Assembly: GCA_040235395.1 (NCBI GenBank)
Contig: JBECKS010000176.1
Coordinates: forward strand, 1 to 22,753
Direction of reading: 5' to 3'
DNA length: 22,753 nucleotides
Origin: JBECKS01 sp040235395
GTDB lineage: Bacteria > Pseudomonadota > Gammaproteobacteria > Pseudomonadales > JBECKS01
This document shows, one piece after another, positions 8,098-16,071 of the stretch. The position numbers and the translations under genes are program-made. Within the stretch, counting starts at the first letter, position 1, and each line of letters opens with the position of its first letter. The notes below the pieces were generated by a model, which saw nothing but the letters and a program-made list of their open reading frames with translations, did no database searches and was not told where the DNA came from.

Positions 8098-9537
8098 ATG
8101 AAACTACGTCTTAAAGCTATTTTATCTATTCTTACTGTATCTCTCTTTATGCAGAATGTATTAGCCGAAGATTCTTCTGGTTCTGTAGATGAGGGTGTTC
8201 AAGTGAATCCAATGAAAACACTTGAGAAACTGGTAGGTGACGGACAATACGGAAAAGCCTATGAGCAGGCGCAGGATATGCTCTTTGATTACGAAGGTGA
8301 TCCTGAATTTGATTTGCTTTATGGAACTGCCGCTAATGAAACAGGGCATAGTGATGAAGCGGTGTTTGTTTTTGAGCGTTTGGTAGAAGCCGACCCCGGA
8401 AATGTGAACGTTCAGATTGGTTTGGCAAAAGCCTATTACAAGGTGGGTAACAGGGAGCAGGCAAAACCGATTTTTGAGCGCGTGTTGGTTGAAAATGGGG
8501 AATTATCTGAGCAGGAAAAAATCCAGATTGCTTCATACCTGAAAGCCATGTCTTCAGATTCGGCGTTTGATAAAGATATGAAAGGCGTGTTCAAAGGCTT
8601 GGTGGGTGTGTCTATGGGTTATGATGACAACATCAATACAGCGAGTAGTGCTGATTCCATTGAGTTCTATAATCAGGTATTGGGTTGGTGGGCATTTATC
8701 CCTGGTATAGATGAAGAAGCTTCAGGATATGTTTCACCTAAATTAAGCCTTTCTTTTTTAAAACCTCTTTCAGAAAAAACAGCGATAGAAATTAAAGGCA
8801 ATGCTTCAGCAAGAAAAGTGAAAAGTAGTCTCGAGGCTTATGACAGCTCAACTACGTTTATTGAGATTGGGAATCCCTGGCGCCTTGAAAAGGGTACAGC
8901 AAGGTACGCCGTGAGACAGACGGCACTAAGTCTTGATGGTCAGACCCTATTTAAGCTTTCACAGTTTGATGTGGCTTGGAAGCAGAACATTGATTGGCAT
9001 TGTGCAGACAAGTTGACCTTGGCCTTTAGTGCAGGTGCGATGCGTTATGATGATGAAGCACAAAGTTACAAGGATATTAATCTTTATGCCTTAAAAATGG
9101 CATTAAGCAAGCAGGCAGAGCAATTTGTACATAATATGGCTTTTACATTGGGCGCAGATCGTACAGAAGGCATGGTCACCTATTACGATAACCTGGTTAC
9201 TTTCCTGAATATCACAGAAGAAGCTGACGAGTATTCAAGGGATTACGTGGGCTTGGCTTACGGTATTGTTTATATCAGTAATGCAAAAACCAGCTACTTT
9301 GGTAATTTGAGTGTTGAAAGTTCTTCTTATAAGGATGTTGATCATCTACATCAAGCCAATGGAAAGTGGGAGAAGCGTGATGGTCAGCAAGTAGAGTTGA
9401 CCGTCGGTTCTCGCTATAACTGGAATAAGGAATTGAAACTCCATGCCCTTGCTTCGGCAAAAGATGCTGCTAGTGATGTGGACTTTTATGACTATGCCAA
9501 GAATACTGTGGAATTAGGTGCTGTTTATCAATTTTAA
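8098..9537 (+). CDS. TPR-repeat outer-membrane beta-barrel protein
   Basis: Unnamed protein with three parts: a signal peptide (residues 1-23, cleavage likely after NVLA), a helical tetratricopeptide region (about 41-150, with repeat-like segments ending in EADPGNVNVQIGLAKAYYKVGN), and a C-terminal region (about 165-479) rich in alternating strands that ends in Tyr-Gln-Phe, the terminal aromatic typical of outer-membrane barrels. GYDDNIN (174-180) at the start of the barrel resembles the opening of the barrel in Slam-type (surface lipoprotein assembly modifier) and other TPR-porin proteins. This suggests an outer-membrane protein that exports or displays something, but the substrate is unknown. 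The start is set at ATG 8098, behind GGGA; longer frames from 8086 or 8092 lack good ribosome sites. A 57-base gap with a hairpin leads to the first fecR gene, probably in the same operon. Confidence 0.8.
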   Translation: MKLRLKAILSILTVSLFMQNVLAEDSSGSVDEGVQVNPMKTLEKLVGDGQYGKAYEQAQDMLFDYEGDPEFDLLYGTAANETGHSDEAVFVFERLVEADPGNVNVQIGLAKAYYKVGNREQAKPIFERVLVENGELSEQEKIQIASYLKAMSSDSAFDKDMKGVFKGLVGVSMGYDDNINTASSADSIEFYNQVLGWWAFIPGIDEEASGYVSPKLSLSFLKPLSEKTAIEIKGNASARKVKSSLEAYDSSTTFIEIGNPWRLEKGTARYAVRQTALSLDGQTLFKLSQFDVAWKQNIDWHCADKLTLAFSAGAMRYDDEAQSYKDINLYALKMALSKQAEQFVHNMAFTLGADRTEGMVTYYDNLVTFLNITEEADEYSRDYVGLAYGIVYISNAKTSYFGNLSVESSSYKDVDHLHQANGKWEKRDGQQVELTVGSRYNWNKELKLHALASAKDAASDVDFYDYAKNTVELGAVYQF

Positions 9538-9548
9538 TTATTTTTATT

Positions 9549-9573
9549 ATGTTCAGCTTGTGATGCTGAATAT
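9549..9573 (+). other. Hairpin between the TPR-barrel gene and the first fecR gene
   Basis: ATGTTCAGC (9549-9557) can pair with GCTGAATAT (9565-9573) over 9 bp including one G-U, with a 7-base loop. No T-run follows, so it is unlikely to end transcription. It may protect the 3' end of the upstream message or set the ratio of the two products. GAGGTG at 9581-9586 is the ribosome site of the next gene. Confidence 0.4.
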
Positions 9574-9594
9574 GGATCATGAGGTGATTTTGTT

Positions 9595-10440
9595 ATGAAT
9601 AAATTGAAACAGACGCTCGTATTATTAACGAGCTTGATTTCCCTTTTAACGCTTTCTTCTATTGCTGTAGCAAGCACTGAAGCCTCTAAGGACAATGCTG
9701 CAGGTTTTGTGATTGCCGTTAGCGGAAAATTAACAGCGGTAGATGAAAAGGGCAAAACCAGAACATTAACCCGACGCTCTCAATTTTTTGCCAGTGAAAC
9801 GCTTAAGACTGCTGCAAATTCAACGGCTCAAATCCGTTTCAAGGATAATGCCCTGATGACCTTGAAGCCTGGTACTCAATTGAAAATAGGTGAATACCAT
9901 TTTGGTGGTAGTAAGGACCCTGAAAATAAATCCTTTATGGAGCTACTATCGGGTGGTTTTCGTACGCTATCTGGTTCCATTGGTAAATTGAATCAAGCGG
10001 CCTACCGTATTGATACGCCAGCAGCCAGTATCGGTATTCGAGGTACGGATTATGAAATCGTGATTGCTGTTGGTGGAAAAGTATTCGCAGCCGTTCATGG
10101 TGGTGGTATTGCATTGGTGAATGATATTGGTGAGTTGGATATTGGCGAAGGTTCTGAATTTCTTTATGCCGAAATTAGTCCCGGCCAAGCGCCCGTTGGA
10201 CTGGAATCCTTGCCTGAATTATTTGTGAAAATGGGTGGAGGAGAAGGTAAGGCTTTAACCAAGGAAGAGAAAGAGGCCCTTGCTGCCAAGTTGGAAGATC
10301 TTTCTGAAAGCTTTGACTCGACTATCCCGGATACTGATGGAGCATTTGACTTCGACAAGTTCATTGACTCGGTAATACAGTCGGGGGTTTTTGATGACAT
10401 TATCAATGAAGACCCTTATGGCTATGGTTACGGCGGCTAA
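9595..10440 (+). CDS. Secreted FecR-domain protein, copy 1
   Basis: A 281-residue protein with a signal peptide (1-26, cleavage likely after AVA) and no later membrane segment. Residues about 40-160 form a FecR-type beta-rich domain: LTRRSQFFASETLKT, then RFKDNALMTLKPGTQL, and the family hallmark RIDTPAASIGIRGTDYE (138-154). Classical FecR is an inner-membrane anti-sigma regulator with an N-terminal cytoplasmic segment. Here there is no such segment and no sigma factor nearby, so this is the secreted, non-regulator type of FecR-domain protein, of unknown function. After an acidic, helix-prone stretch (about 220-270) the protein ends in a short Tyr/Gly tail (PYGYGYGG). The ATG has GAGGTG eight bases upstream. 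A strong terminator follows directly. It is a close paralogue of the gene at 10620. Confidence 0.85.
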   Translation: MNKLKQTLVLLTSLISLLTLSSIAVASTEASKDNAAGFVIAVSGKLTAVDEKGKTRTLTRRSQFFASETLKTAANSTAQIRFKDNALMTLKPGTQLKIGEYHFGGSKDPENKSFMELLSGGFRTLSGSIGKLNQAAYRIDTPAASIGIRGTDYEIVIAVGGKVFAAVHGGGIALVNDIGELDIGEGSEFLYAEISPGQAPVGLESLPELFVKMGGGEGKALTKEEKEALAAKLEDLSESFDSTIPDTDGAFDFDKFIDSVIQSGVFDDIINEDPYGYGYGG

Positions 10441-10460
10441 GGACTTCTTTTAACGACGAC

Positions 10461-10488
10461 AAAAAAGCCCGCTTTAGCGGGCTTTTTT
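10461..10488 (+). terminator. Rho-independent terminator after the first fecR gene
   Basis: AAAAAAGCCCGC (10461-10472), loop TTTA, GCGGGCTTTTTT (10477-10488): a perfect 12-bp stem with a GC core and a T-run, 20 bases after the stop codon. It should separate the first fecR message from the second, so copy 2 needs its own promoter or read-through. Confidence 0.93.
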
Positions 10489-10554
10489 GTGGATAAGGGT
10501 AAGATAATGCATGAGAAGCTGGAATTGGGAGCTGGTTATCAACTTGAAATGTGA
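10489..10554 (+). pseudogene. Possible 3' remnant of a second TPR-barrel gene
   Basis: In the frame starting GTG at 10489, the translation ends ELGAGYQLEM before a TGA at 10552-10554. The intact TPR-barrel gene ends ELGAVYQF. Over the last 27 comparable bases (10519-10545 against the segment ending just before the stop at 9537) I count 22 identities. A Val-Asp pair also aligns 11 residues upstream in both. The remnant lies just before fecR copy 2, exactly where the barrel gene lies before fecR copy 1. The simplest reading is a tandem duplication of a [barrel-fecR] unit followed by deletion of nearly all of the second barrel gene, with the copy 1 terminator now abutting the scar. The stretch is short, so chance similarity of barrel C-termini is not excluded. 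Confidence 0.45.
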
Positions 10555-10619
10555 AAATCTGGTAAAAGTCAGGAATAGATGTAGGTATTGATACAGCTTA
10601 GTTAAGGATGGAGATGCTA

Positions 10620-11513
10620 ATGATTAAGTTTAAGCAGATGTTGATTGGAGTAACAGTGCTGGTGTTATTTTCAGGTTTGGGTTTTGCCGAAGAAAGCCTG
10701 GATGGCCGAGGACAGATTTATTCGCCAGAGGTCGAATTGCCAAAGGGTCGTGAAGCCGGTTTTGTCATTACAACTAATGGTAAATTGACTGCATTGAGTG
10801 AGAGTGGAAAAGTTAGAACGCTAACGCGTCGTTCTCAGTTCTATGCCAATGAAACCTTGCGCACGGGTGATAAAAGCACTGCACAGTTGCGTTTCAAAGA
10901 TCATGCGTTGATGACGCTTAAACCCAACACTCAGTTAAGGATTAGTGATTATCATTTTGGAGGTGCTAAAGACCCCGAGAATAAATCCTTTATGGAATTG
11001 TTGTCAGGTGGTTTTCGCACACTTTCTGGTTCCATTGGTAAGTTGAATCAGTCGGCTTACCGTATTGATACACCCGCAGCAAGTATTGGTATTCGGGGCA
11101 CGGATTATGAAATCGTGATTGCGGTAGGCGGAAAAGTATTTGCCGTTGTCCATGGTGGAGCTATTGCTTTGGTGAACGATATTGGTGAACTGGATATTGG
11201 TGAAGGTTCAGAGTTTGCCTATGCAGAGATTAGCCCAGGACAAGCGCCAATTGGTTTGGATGTGTTGCCCGACTTGTTTGTGAAAGTGGGCTCTGGCAAT
11301 GACAGACCTTTAACTCAGGAAGAGAAAGCAGCGTTGGTAGACAGGATGGAAGAGGTTTCACATGATGCAGATTTGTTATCTGTTGAAACGGATGCTAAAG
11401 GTGGTAGTGCTATCGATTTCTCGACATTTGTTGATTCAACTGTACAGTCGGGTGCTTTTGATGATGCGGTGATTGAAGACCCTTGTTTGGCTGACCCTCA
11501 GTGTGGGTATTGA
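10620..11513 (+). CDS. Secreted FecR-domain protein, copy 2
   Basis: A 297-residue paralogue of the protein at 9595. It has a signal peptide (1-23, cleavage likely after GFA) and the same FecR-type domain with RIDTPAASIGIRGTDYE. The start is set at ATG 10620 because GGAG (10610-10613) lies six bases upstream; upstream in-frame ATGs at 10608 and 10614 overlap that site. Between KDPENK and GEGSEF, 80 of 83 residues are identical to copy 1, while the region just after the signal peptide, the acidic tail and the extreme C-terminus differ. Copy 2 ends CLADPQCGY, with two Cys that copy 1 lacks. Most base differences in the core are synonymous, so both copies have been kept under selection. It has no adjacent sigma factor and its function is unknown. 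Confidence 0.85.
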   Translation: MIKFKQMLIGVTVLVLFSGLGFAEESLDGRGQIYSPEVELPKGREAGFVITTNGKLTALSESGKVRTLTRRSQFYANETLRTGDKSTAQLRFKDHALMTLKPNTQLRISDYHFGGAKDPENKSFMELLSGGFRTLSGSIGKLNQSAYRIDTPAASIGIRGTDYEIVIAVGGKVFAVVHGGAIALVNDIGELDIGEGSEFAYAEISPGQAPIGLDVLPDLFVKVGSGNDRPLTQEEKAALVDRMEEVSHDADLLSVETDAKGGSAIDFSTFVDSTVQSGAFDDAVIEDPCLADPQCGY

Positions 11514-11534
11514 ACAGGCTTTAATGTTCTAAAG

Positions 11535-11561
11535 AAAAAACCCGCAGTTTGCGGGTTTTTT
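11535..11561. terminator. Bidirectional terminator between the second fecR gene and the cyclase gene
   Basis: AAAAAACCCGC (11535-11545), loop AGTTT, GCGGGTTTTTT (11551-11561): an 11-bp stem flanked by A and T runs, so it can stop transcription from either side. It lies between two convergent stop codons (11513 and 11583). Confidence 0.92.
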
Positions 11562-11582
11562 TATGCGCGTATTTTTTTGAGC

Positions 11583-13799
11583 TTACTTGTTAATGTGTTT
11601 ATAAACTGCGTTCCAGTCTTTGGGTAATTCCTGGCTGCGATATTCTTCAATGCGTTCAAGATAGATTTTGTAAATTGTCTGCTCAGATTGTGTATTCAAT
11701 TTTTTAAATATTTCCAAAGCTTCCTGCCATTGTTGATTGCGATAGTAATCAAGAGCTTTATGATATTCATCAAGTTCGTTTAACTGTTCCTGGCTTAATG
11801 CATCACGCTTTCCAATGGGTTCATACACATTAACGGATGCTTCTTTTCCTTTTACTTGTATACGATCGATTTCCCTGAATGCATATTGATCAAGTCCTTT
11901 AATGGTTTCTTCACCAACCAAGCAGCTTACGCCATAAAACTTGGTTAGGCTTTCCAGTCGAGAGGAGAGATTCACGGCATCACCAAGCACAGTATAGGCT
12001 CGACGATATTGAGATCCCATGTCGCCAACATTCATAAGTCCACTATTCAAACCGATACCGATATTGATTTCAGGTAAACCTTTTGATTTGAATTCCTGTT
12101 TTAATTCCCTGGTTTTTTCCAGCATGGCAAGTGATGCTTCAAGCGCATGTAAGCGATGGTCTGGATCTTCCAAAGGCGCTCCCCAGAAGGCCATCACCAT
12201 GTCACCTACATATTTATCAATCGTACCTTCAGTTTCGAAAATAATTTTTGTAATCGGTGTGAAATATTCATTGAGCATCAATTTCAGTTCTTCGGCACTC
12301 AAGCCTTCAGAAATACTGGTAAAACTTCTAATGTCGGAAAAAAGCACCGTCATTTCTCTGGTATCACTTGAAAATGCATCTTCTTCGTTTTCAGAGCTCA
12401 CCATGCGGTCAATGTGAGCGGGAGGAACATATTGACCGAACATGTCTTTAAGATTTCTTCTGCGTAAGGATTCCTGAAAGAAACCAACAGCAATATTAAT
12501 AACTGTAATGCCTGAAATAAGAATAACCAGTGGTGCTTGTGATAAGTCAAAGTGACTGAAAGACCAAAGTGAATAGTTAAATGCCATGTAAATAGCGAGT
12601 GTGGCAACCCCCGTAGATACCATGCTGATAGAACCCATTTGTGGCAGAAAACCAGCAAGCGCAAAACCAACAATGAAAATGAGAACAGTGATTAGCGCAC
12701 CTTCCCAGTCAGGTTGATAGGGTATGCCACCTTCAAGTAAGCCCTTCAGAATGTTGGCATGTACTTCAACCCCAGGATAAGAAGTTTCCAGAGGTGTTGT
12801 TCGTAAATCTTTAAGGCCAATTGCTGAGGTACCGACGAAAATGATGGCACCAGTAAGTTCACCTTCTTCAATGTTGTCATTAAGTACATCGGTAGCAGAA
12901 ATATAGGGAAAACTTTTCTGTTTGCCTAAATAGGGAACGAGAACTTTTCCAGTTGCATCCGTGATGGCAGGATTTTCACTGATGCCAATAGAGGTAATGG
13001 AAGTGAGTCCAGTAACATCAGAGGTATTTATCTGAGGTGCCTCGAGGAGATTGTAGGCCATGCCAGCAGCGAGACTCAGTGAGGGGTAAAGTTTTCCTTT
13101 ATAGGAAAGAACCAGAGGAGAGCGACGAATTACACCGTCAGCATCAGGGATAGTTGTAACCGAACCAGCACCTCGGGCTGAATCCTGCAAGACTTTTAAG
13201 TTTGAAATAATGCCTGGCATTGACTGGATGTAATAATTATTCATCACGTCTTCCCCAGCATCAAATACATTAGGTGGTAAAGCGCCGACCTGCGTTCCTT
13301 CAAAATCAAAGAAGTAACCAAGAATTACATCGGTTTTACTGAAAGAGCGAGCAAATACTTTGTCGGCATCAGCAATGTCTTCAATTTTTCTTAGTTGTTC
13401 CTGAATATCATAGATAGGATAGTTCTGAAGAATTTCCCTTGCAGGATTTCGTTCAGCTTCAGAAAACACAATATCGAAAGCAACTACAACGGCGCCATCT
13501 TCTGCCAGTTTCTCCACAAGTTTTCCAATTTTCACGCGTGACCATGGCCAGCGGCCTTCTGCCTGAAGGGATTTCTCATCAATATCCAGAATTACAATTT
13601 TATTCGGACTAATTTCTTCATTTTTTTTCAAGGTCAGGCGATAACGTAAATCGTAAAAGAAGTATTCGATACGATTTAAACTTGTATCGCTGATTGGATT
13701 AATTCGTTGATAATCCCAGAAGAAAATCGAGAAGGTAAAGACAAACCCGAAAATTGAAGTTAACGAAAGAGTAAAATAGTTTTTTATTATTTTTTTCAT
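11583..13799 (-). CDS. CHASE2-domain class III adenylate/guanylate cyclase
   Basis: A 738-residue membrane sensor. One N-terminal membrane segment (about 10-28) is followed by an extracytoplasmic CHASE2 domain (about 40-360, with the typical ILDIDEKSL and EGRWPWSR), three membrane segments (about 367-440), a short linker and a class III cyclase domain (about 478-665). Metal-binding Asp489 (FSDIRSFTSISE) and Asp533 (KYVGDMVMAFWG) are present, as are the transition-state Asn610 and Arg614 (LGDAVNLSSRLE). Lys529 and Asp607 are the pair that selects adenine, so the product is predicted to be cAMP. A helical tail (about 670-725) resembles a TPR. The signal sensed by CHASE2 domains is unknown. No clear Shine-Dalgarno precedes the ATG. 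It starts 26 bases after the HD-GYP gene ends, so the two probably form one operon. Confidence 0.92.
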   Translation of the reverse strand: MKKIIKNYFTLSLTSIFGFVFTFSIFFWDYQRINPISDTSLNRIEYFFYDLRYRLTLKKNEEISPNKIVILDIDEKSLQAEGRWPWSRVKIGKLVEKLAEDGAVVVAFDIVFSEAERNPAREILQNYPIYDIQEQLRKIEDIADADKVFARSFSKTDVILGYFFDFEGTQVGALPPNVFDAGEDVMNNYYIQSMPGIISNLKVLQDSARGAGSVTTIPDADGVIRRSPLVLSYKGKLYPSLSLAAGMAYNLLEAPQINTSDVTGLTSITSIGISENPAITDATGKVLVPYLGKQKSFPYISATDVLNDNIEEGELTGAIIFVGTSAIGLKDLRTTPLETSYPGVEVHANILKGLLEGGIPYQPDWEGALITVLIFIVGFALAGFLPQMGSISMVSTGVATLAIYMAFNYSLWSFSHFDLSQAPLVILISGITVINIAVGFFQESLRRRNLKDMFGQYVPPAHIDRMVSSENEEDAFSSDTREMTVLFSDIRSFTSISEGLSAEELKLMLNEYFTPITKIIFETEGTIDKYVGDMVMAFWGAPLEDPDHRLHALEASLAMLEKTRELKQEFKSKGLPEINIGIGLNSGLMNVGDMGSQYRRAYTVLGDAVNLSSRLESLTKFYGVSCLVGEETIKGLDQYAFREIDRIQVKGKEASVNVYEPIGKRDALSQEQLNELDEYHKALDYYRNQQWQEALEIFKKLNTQSEQTIYKIYLERIEEYRSQELPKDWNAVYKHINK

Positions 13800-13825
13800 T
13801 GCAGCTATTTTTTATCGCTAAATAA

Positions 13826-15991
13826 TTATAAGAATGAAGTGATATCTTCAATATCCAGTTGTTCTGGATTCAAATGAGCCATGGCATAGCGTTTCCATAC
13901 TCCCTGTTTTAAAAACATATTAAAAAGTTCGGGGTCAATATGTTCATCTTTACGCATATTGTTCATGATGGAAAAAGTCTGACTCAGTTTCATGGGGTCT
14001 TTGTAAGGCCTGTCTCTTGAAGTGAGTGCTTCGAAAATATCGGCAATGGCCATCATGCGAGCAGGAATCGACATTTCATCTCGCTTCAGCCCTTTTGGAA
14101 AACCTGTGCCATTCATTTTTTCATGATGGCCGCCAGCGATTTCAGGAACGCGTTTCAAATCCTTGGGGAAGTGAAGTGAAGTCAACATGTCGATGGTGAC
14201 TTGCATATGATTGTTAATAATATCCCGCTCTTCCTTGGTGATGGTTCCTCTGGGTATGCAGAGATTGTAAATCTCATCTTCATCAAGCATAGCCTGCTCA
14301 ACACCATCATGATCGAGCCAGCCATGTTTGGCGATATCCCGAACACGTTGTTGGTATTCATCGCTCATGAACTCGCCGCCTTTATTACAGCTTTGGATAA
14401 ACTGGCGGTCATCTTCGATTTTTTGTAAGGCTTGATCCATTTCGCTTTTTAATTCATCAGCCTTATCTGGGTTTTCAAATATTCTATGCACGTAGTTGAG
14501 TTCAGTCTGTTGCCTCAGAATCATGAAACGATTATTTACTTCGTGTATGCAGTCGCGCATGCGATGTAATTTCGTGGACTTTTCGAGCACGGAATCGGGG
14601 GTGGTCAGCTTTCCACAATCATGTAGCCACGAGGCAACCTGTATTTCGTAGCGCTCTTCGTCAGTAATTTCATGCTCAGGAAAATATTCTTTATCACAAT
14701 TCAGGGCATCTACCATTAAATCCATGATGACCGGAATCTGCTGGCAATGTGCAGATGTGTGTGGCGACTTCGCATCAATTGCACTTGCAATACATTGAAC
14801 GAAAGAGTCGAGTAACAGACGATGATCTTCCAGAAGAATCTGTAGGTTCACTACGATGGCTGCATACTGGGTAAGTGCCTTGATAACAGGTTCAAGGTCT
14901 GGAGAAAAAGGAACGGTTGTTTCACTTCCTGGTTCCTTTGCGTTGATTAATTGAATGACACCGATGACATCGTTATCGTGATTGAGCAAAGGAATAACAA
15001 ACAGAGACTCGGTTCGGTAGTTGGCAAGCTTGTCAAAGTTTCTTGCGCCTGTTGAATCAAAACCTGTGCTTTCATAAATATCTGGAATGTTGAGTGTTTC
15101 TTTTGTGTCAGCAACATAGCAGGCGATATTCTGATGATTCGGTTTACCGTCTTCATCAAATAGCATTAAAGGTCCGAAACGGTTTTCCTTCGATTTTCTA
15201 GTGATATAGCTGTTCAGGCTTTTATTGATAAGGCATTCAAAAACGAGACGTGTTTCCGGATATTCACCTTTAAGCATGTAAAGGGTGCCGCCATCTGCAT
15301 GGCAGATTTTCATTGCTTCACGAAGCACGTTCTCAAGAAGCTTATCGACATCTTTCTCAGCAAGTAGATTAATGAGTACTTCATTTTTTTCATGAGAAAG
15401 CATGGCGTTATCGAGTGCAAGCGCAGAGAAGTTAGCCAGCACTGAAAGGATGGATTCATAATCCTTGGAAAAACTAATGACATTTCCGTAGGGGTCGCAG
15501 GCATTGATGAGCTGAAGAATGCCAACGATTTCGGAGCTATGGTTCAGTAAAGGAACCACGAGAAAAGATTTTGAATGATAGTTATTACGTTCATCGAAGA
15601 CTCTGGTGCCAGAGAAGTCAAAGTCCTTGCTGGCGTAAGCATCTTCAATATTCAGGAGTTCATGAGTAATAGCCGCGTGACTGGCAATATTCTTGTGATT
15701 TTTTTCACCCGTTTGTTTTGATATGAGTTCAATGGATGGAAAGTTAATGGACTTGTCACTCAGACCACCCATGTAGATGTTAAGCGAGCGATTGACGACA
15801 ATCGAGAAATCAAGCAATTGGGGGTCATCTGGATTAATAAGATAAAGCGTACCGCCATCTGCATGTGTTAAGTCCATAGCCTTGCTGATAACAATTTCAC
15901 AGAGCTTGGTGGTATCTCTCTCAATGAAAAAGGATTGCAGCACTTCCAGTAATAACTCGTTAGCCTGTTCTGTTTTCACGGCACTATCCAT
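13826..15991 (-). CDS. GAF-GAF-HD-GYP phosphohydrolase
   Basis: A 721-residue cytoplasmic protein with no membrane segment. There are two GAF ligand-binding domains (about 18-194 and 208-384), clear internal duplicates: HADGGTLY recurs at 43-50 and 231-238, and VVPLLNH/VIPLLNH at 145-151 and 332-338. The C-terminal part is an HD-GYP domain with HDCGK (457-461), HHEKMNGTGFP (622-632, Phe in place of the Tyr of GYP) and DIFEALTSRDRPY (651-663). HD-GYP enzymes hydrolyse cyclic-di-GMP, and the metal-binding residues look intact. Between HDCGK and the RGTITKEE segment lies a charged, helix-rich insertion of roughly 110 residues (about 470-580), making the domain unusually long. It is followed at 26 bases by the CHASE2 cyclase gene. 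Activity on cyclic-di-GMP is a family inference. Confidence 0.9.
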   Translation of the reverse strand: MDSAVKTEQANELLLEVLQSFFIERDTTKLCEIVISKAMDLTHADGGTLYLINPDDPQLLDFSIVVNRSLNIYMGGLSDKSINFPSIELISKQTGEKNHKNIASHAAITHELLNIEDAYASKDFDFSGTRVFDERNNYHSKSFLVVPLLNHSSEIVGILQLINACDPYGNVISFSKDYESILSVLANFSALALDNAMLSHEKNEVLINLLAEKDVDKLLENVLREAMKICHADGGTLYMLKGEYPETRLVFECLINKSLNSYITRKSKENRFGPLMLFDEDGKPNHQNIACYVADTKETLNIPDIYESTGFDSTGARNFDKLANYRTESLFVIPLLNHDNDVIGVIQLINAKEPGSETTVPFSPDLEPVIKALTQYAAIVVNLQILLEDHRLLLDSFVQCIASAIDAKSPHTSAHCQQIPVIMDLMVDALNCDKEYFPEHEITDEERYEIQVASWLHDCGKLTTPDSVLEKSTKLHRMRDCIHEVNNRFMILRQQTELNYVHRIFENPDKADELKSEMDQALQKIEDDRQFIQSCNKGGEFMSDEYQQRVRDIAKHGWLDHDGVEQAMLDEDEIYNLCIPRGTITKEERDIINNHMQVTIDMLTSLHFPKDLKRVPEIAGGHHEKMNGTGFPKGLKRDEMSIPARMMAIADIFEALTSRDRPYKDPMKLSQTFSIMNNMRKDEHIDPELFNMFLKQGVWKRYAMAHLNPEQLDIEDITSFL

Positions 15992-16071
15992 CTATGAAAA
16001 GTTAAGGAAATATAAATAAAGCGTTGAAGTAGTTTAGCGCAAAGTTCCAACAAAATAACGCCAGCCAGACA

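Noticed and set aside
9595..11513. Classical FecR anti-sigma/iron-siderophore regulation
   Set aside because: No ECF sigma gene, no TonB-dependent receptor and no cytoplasmic N-terminal segment are present.
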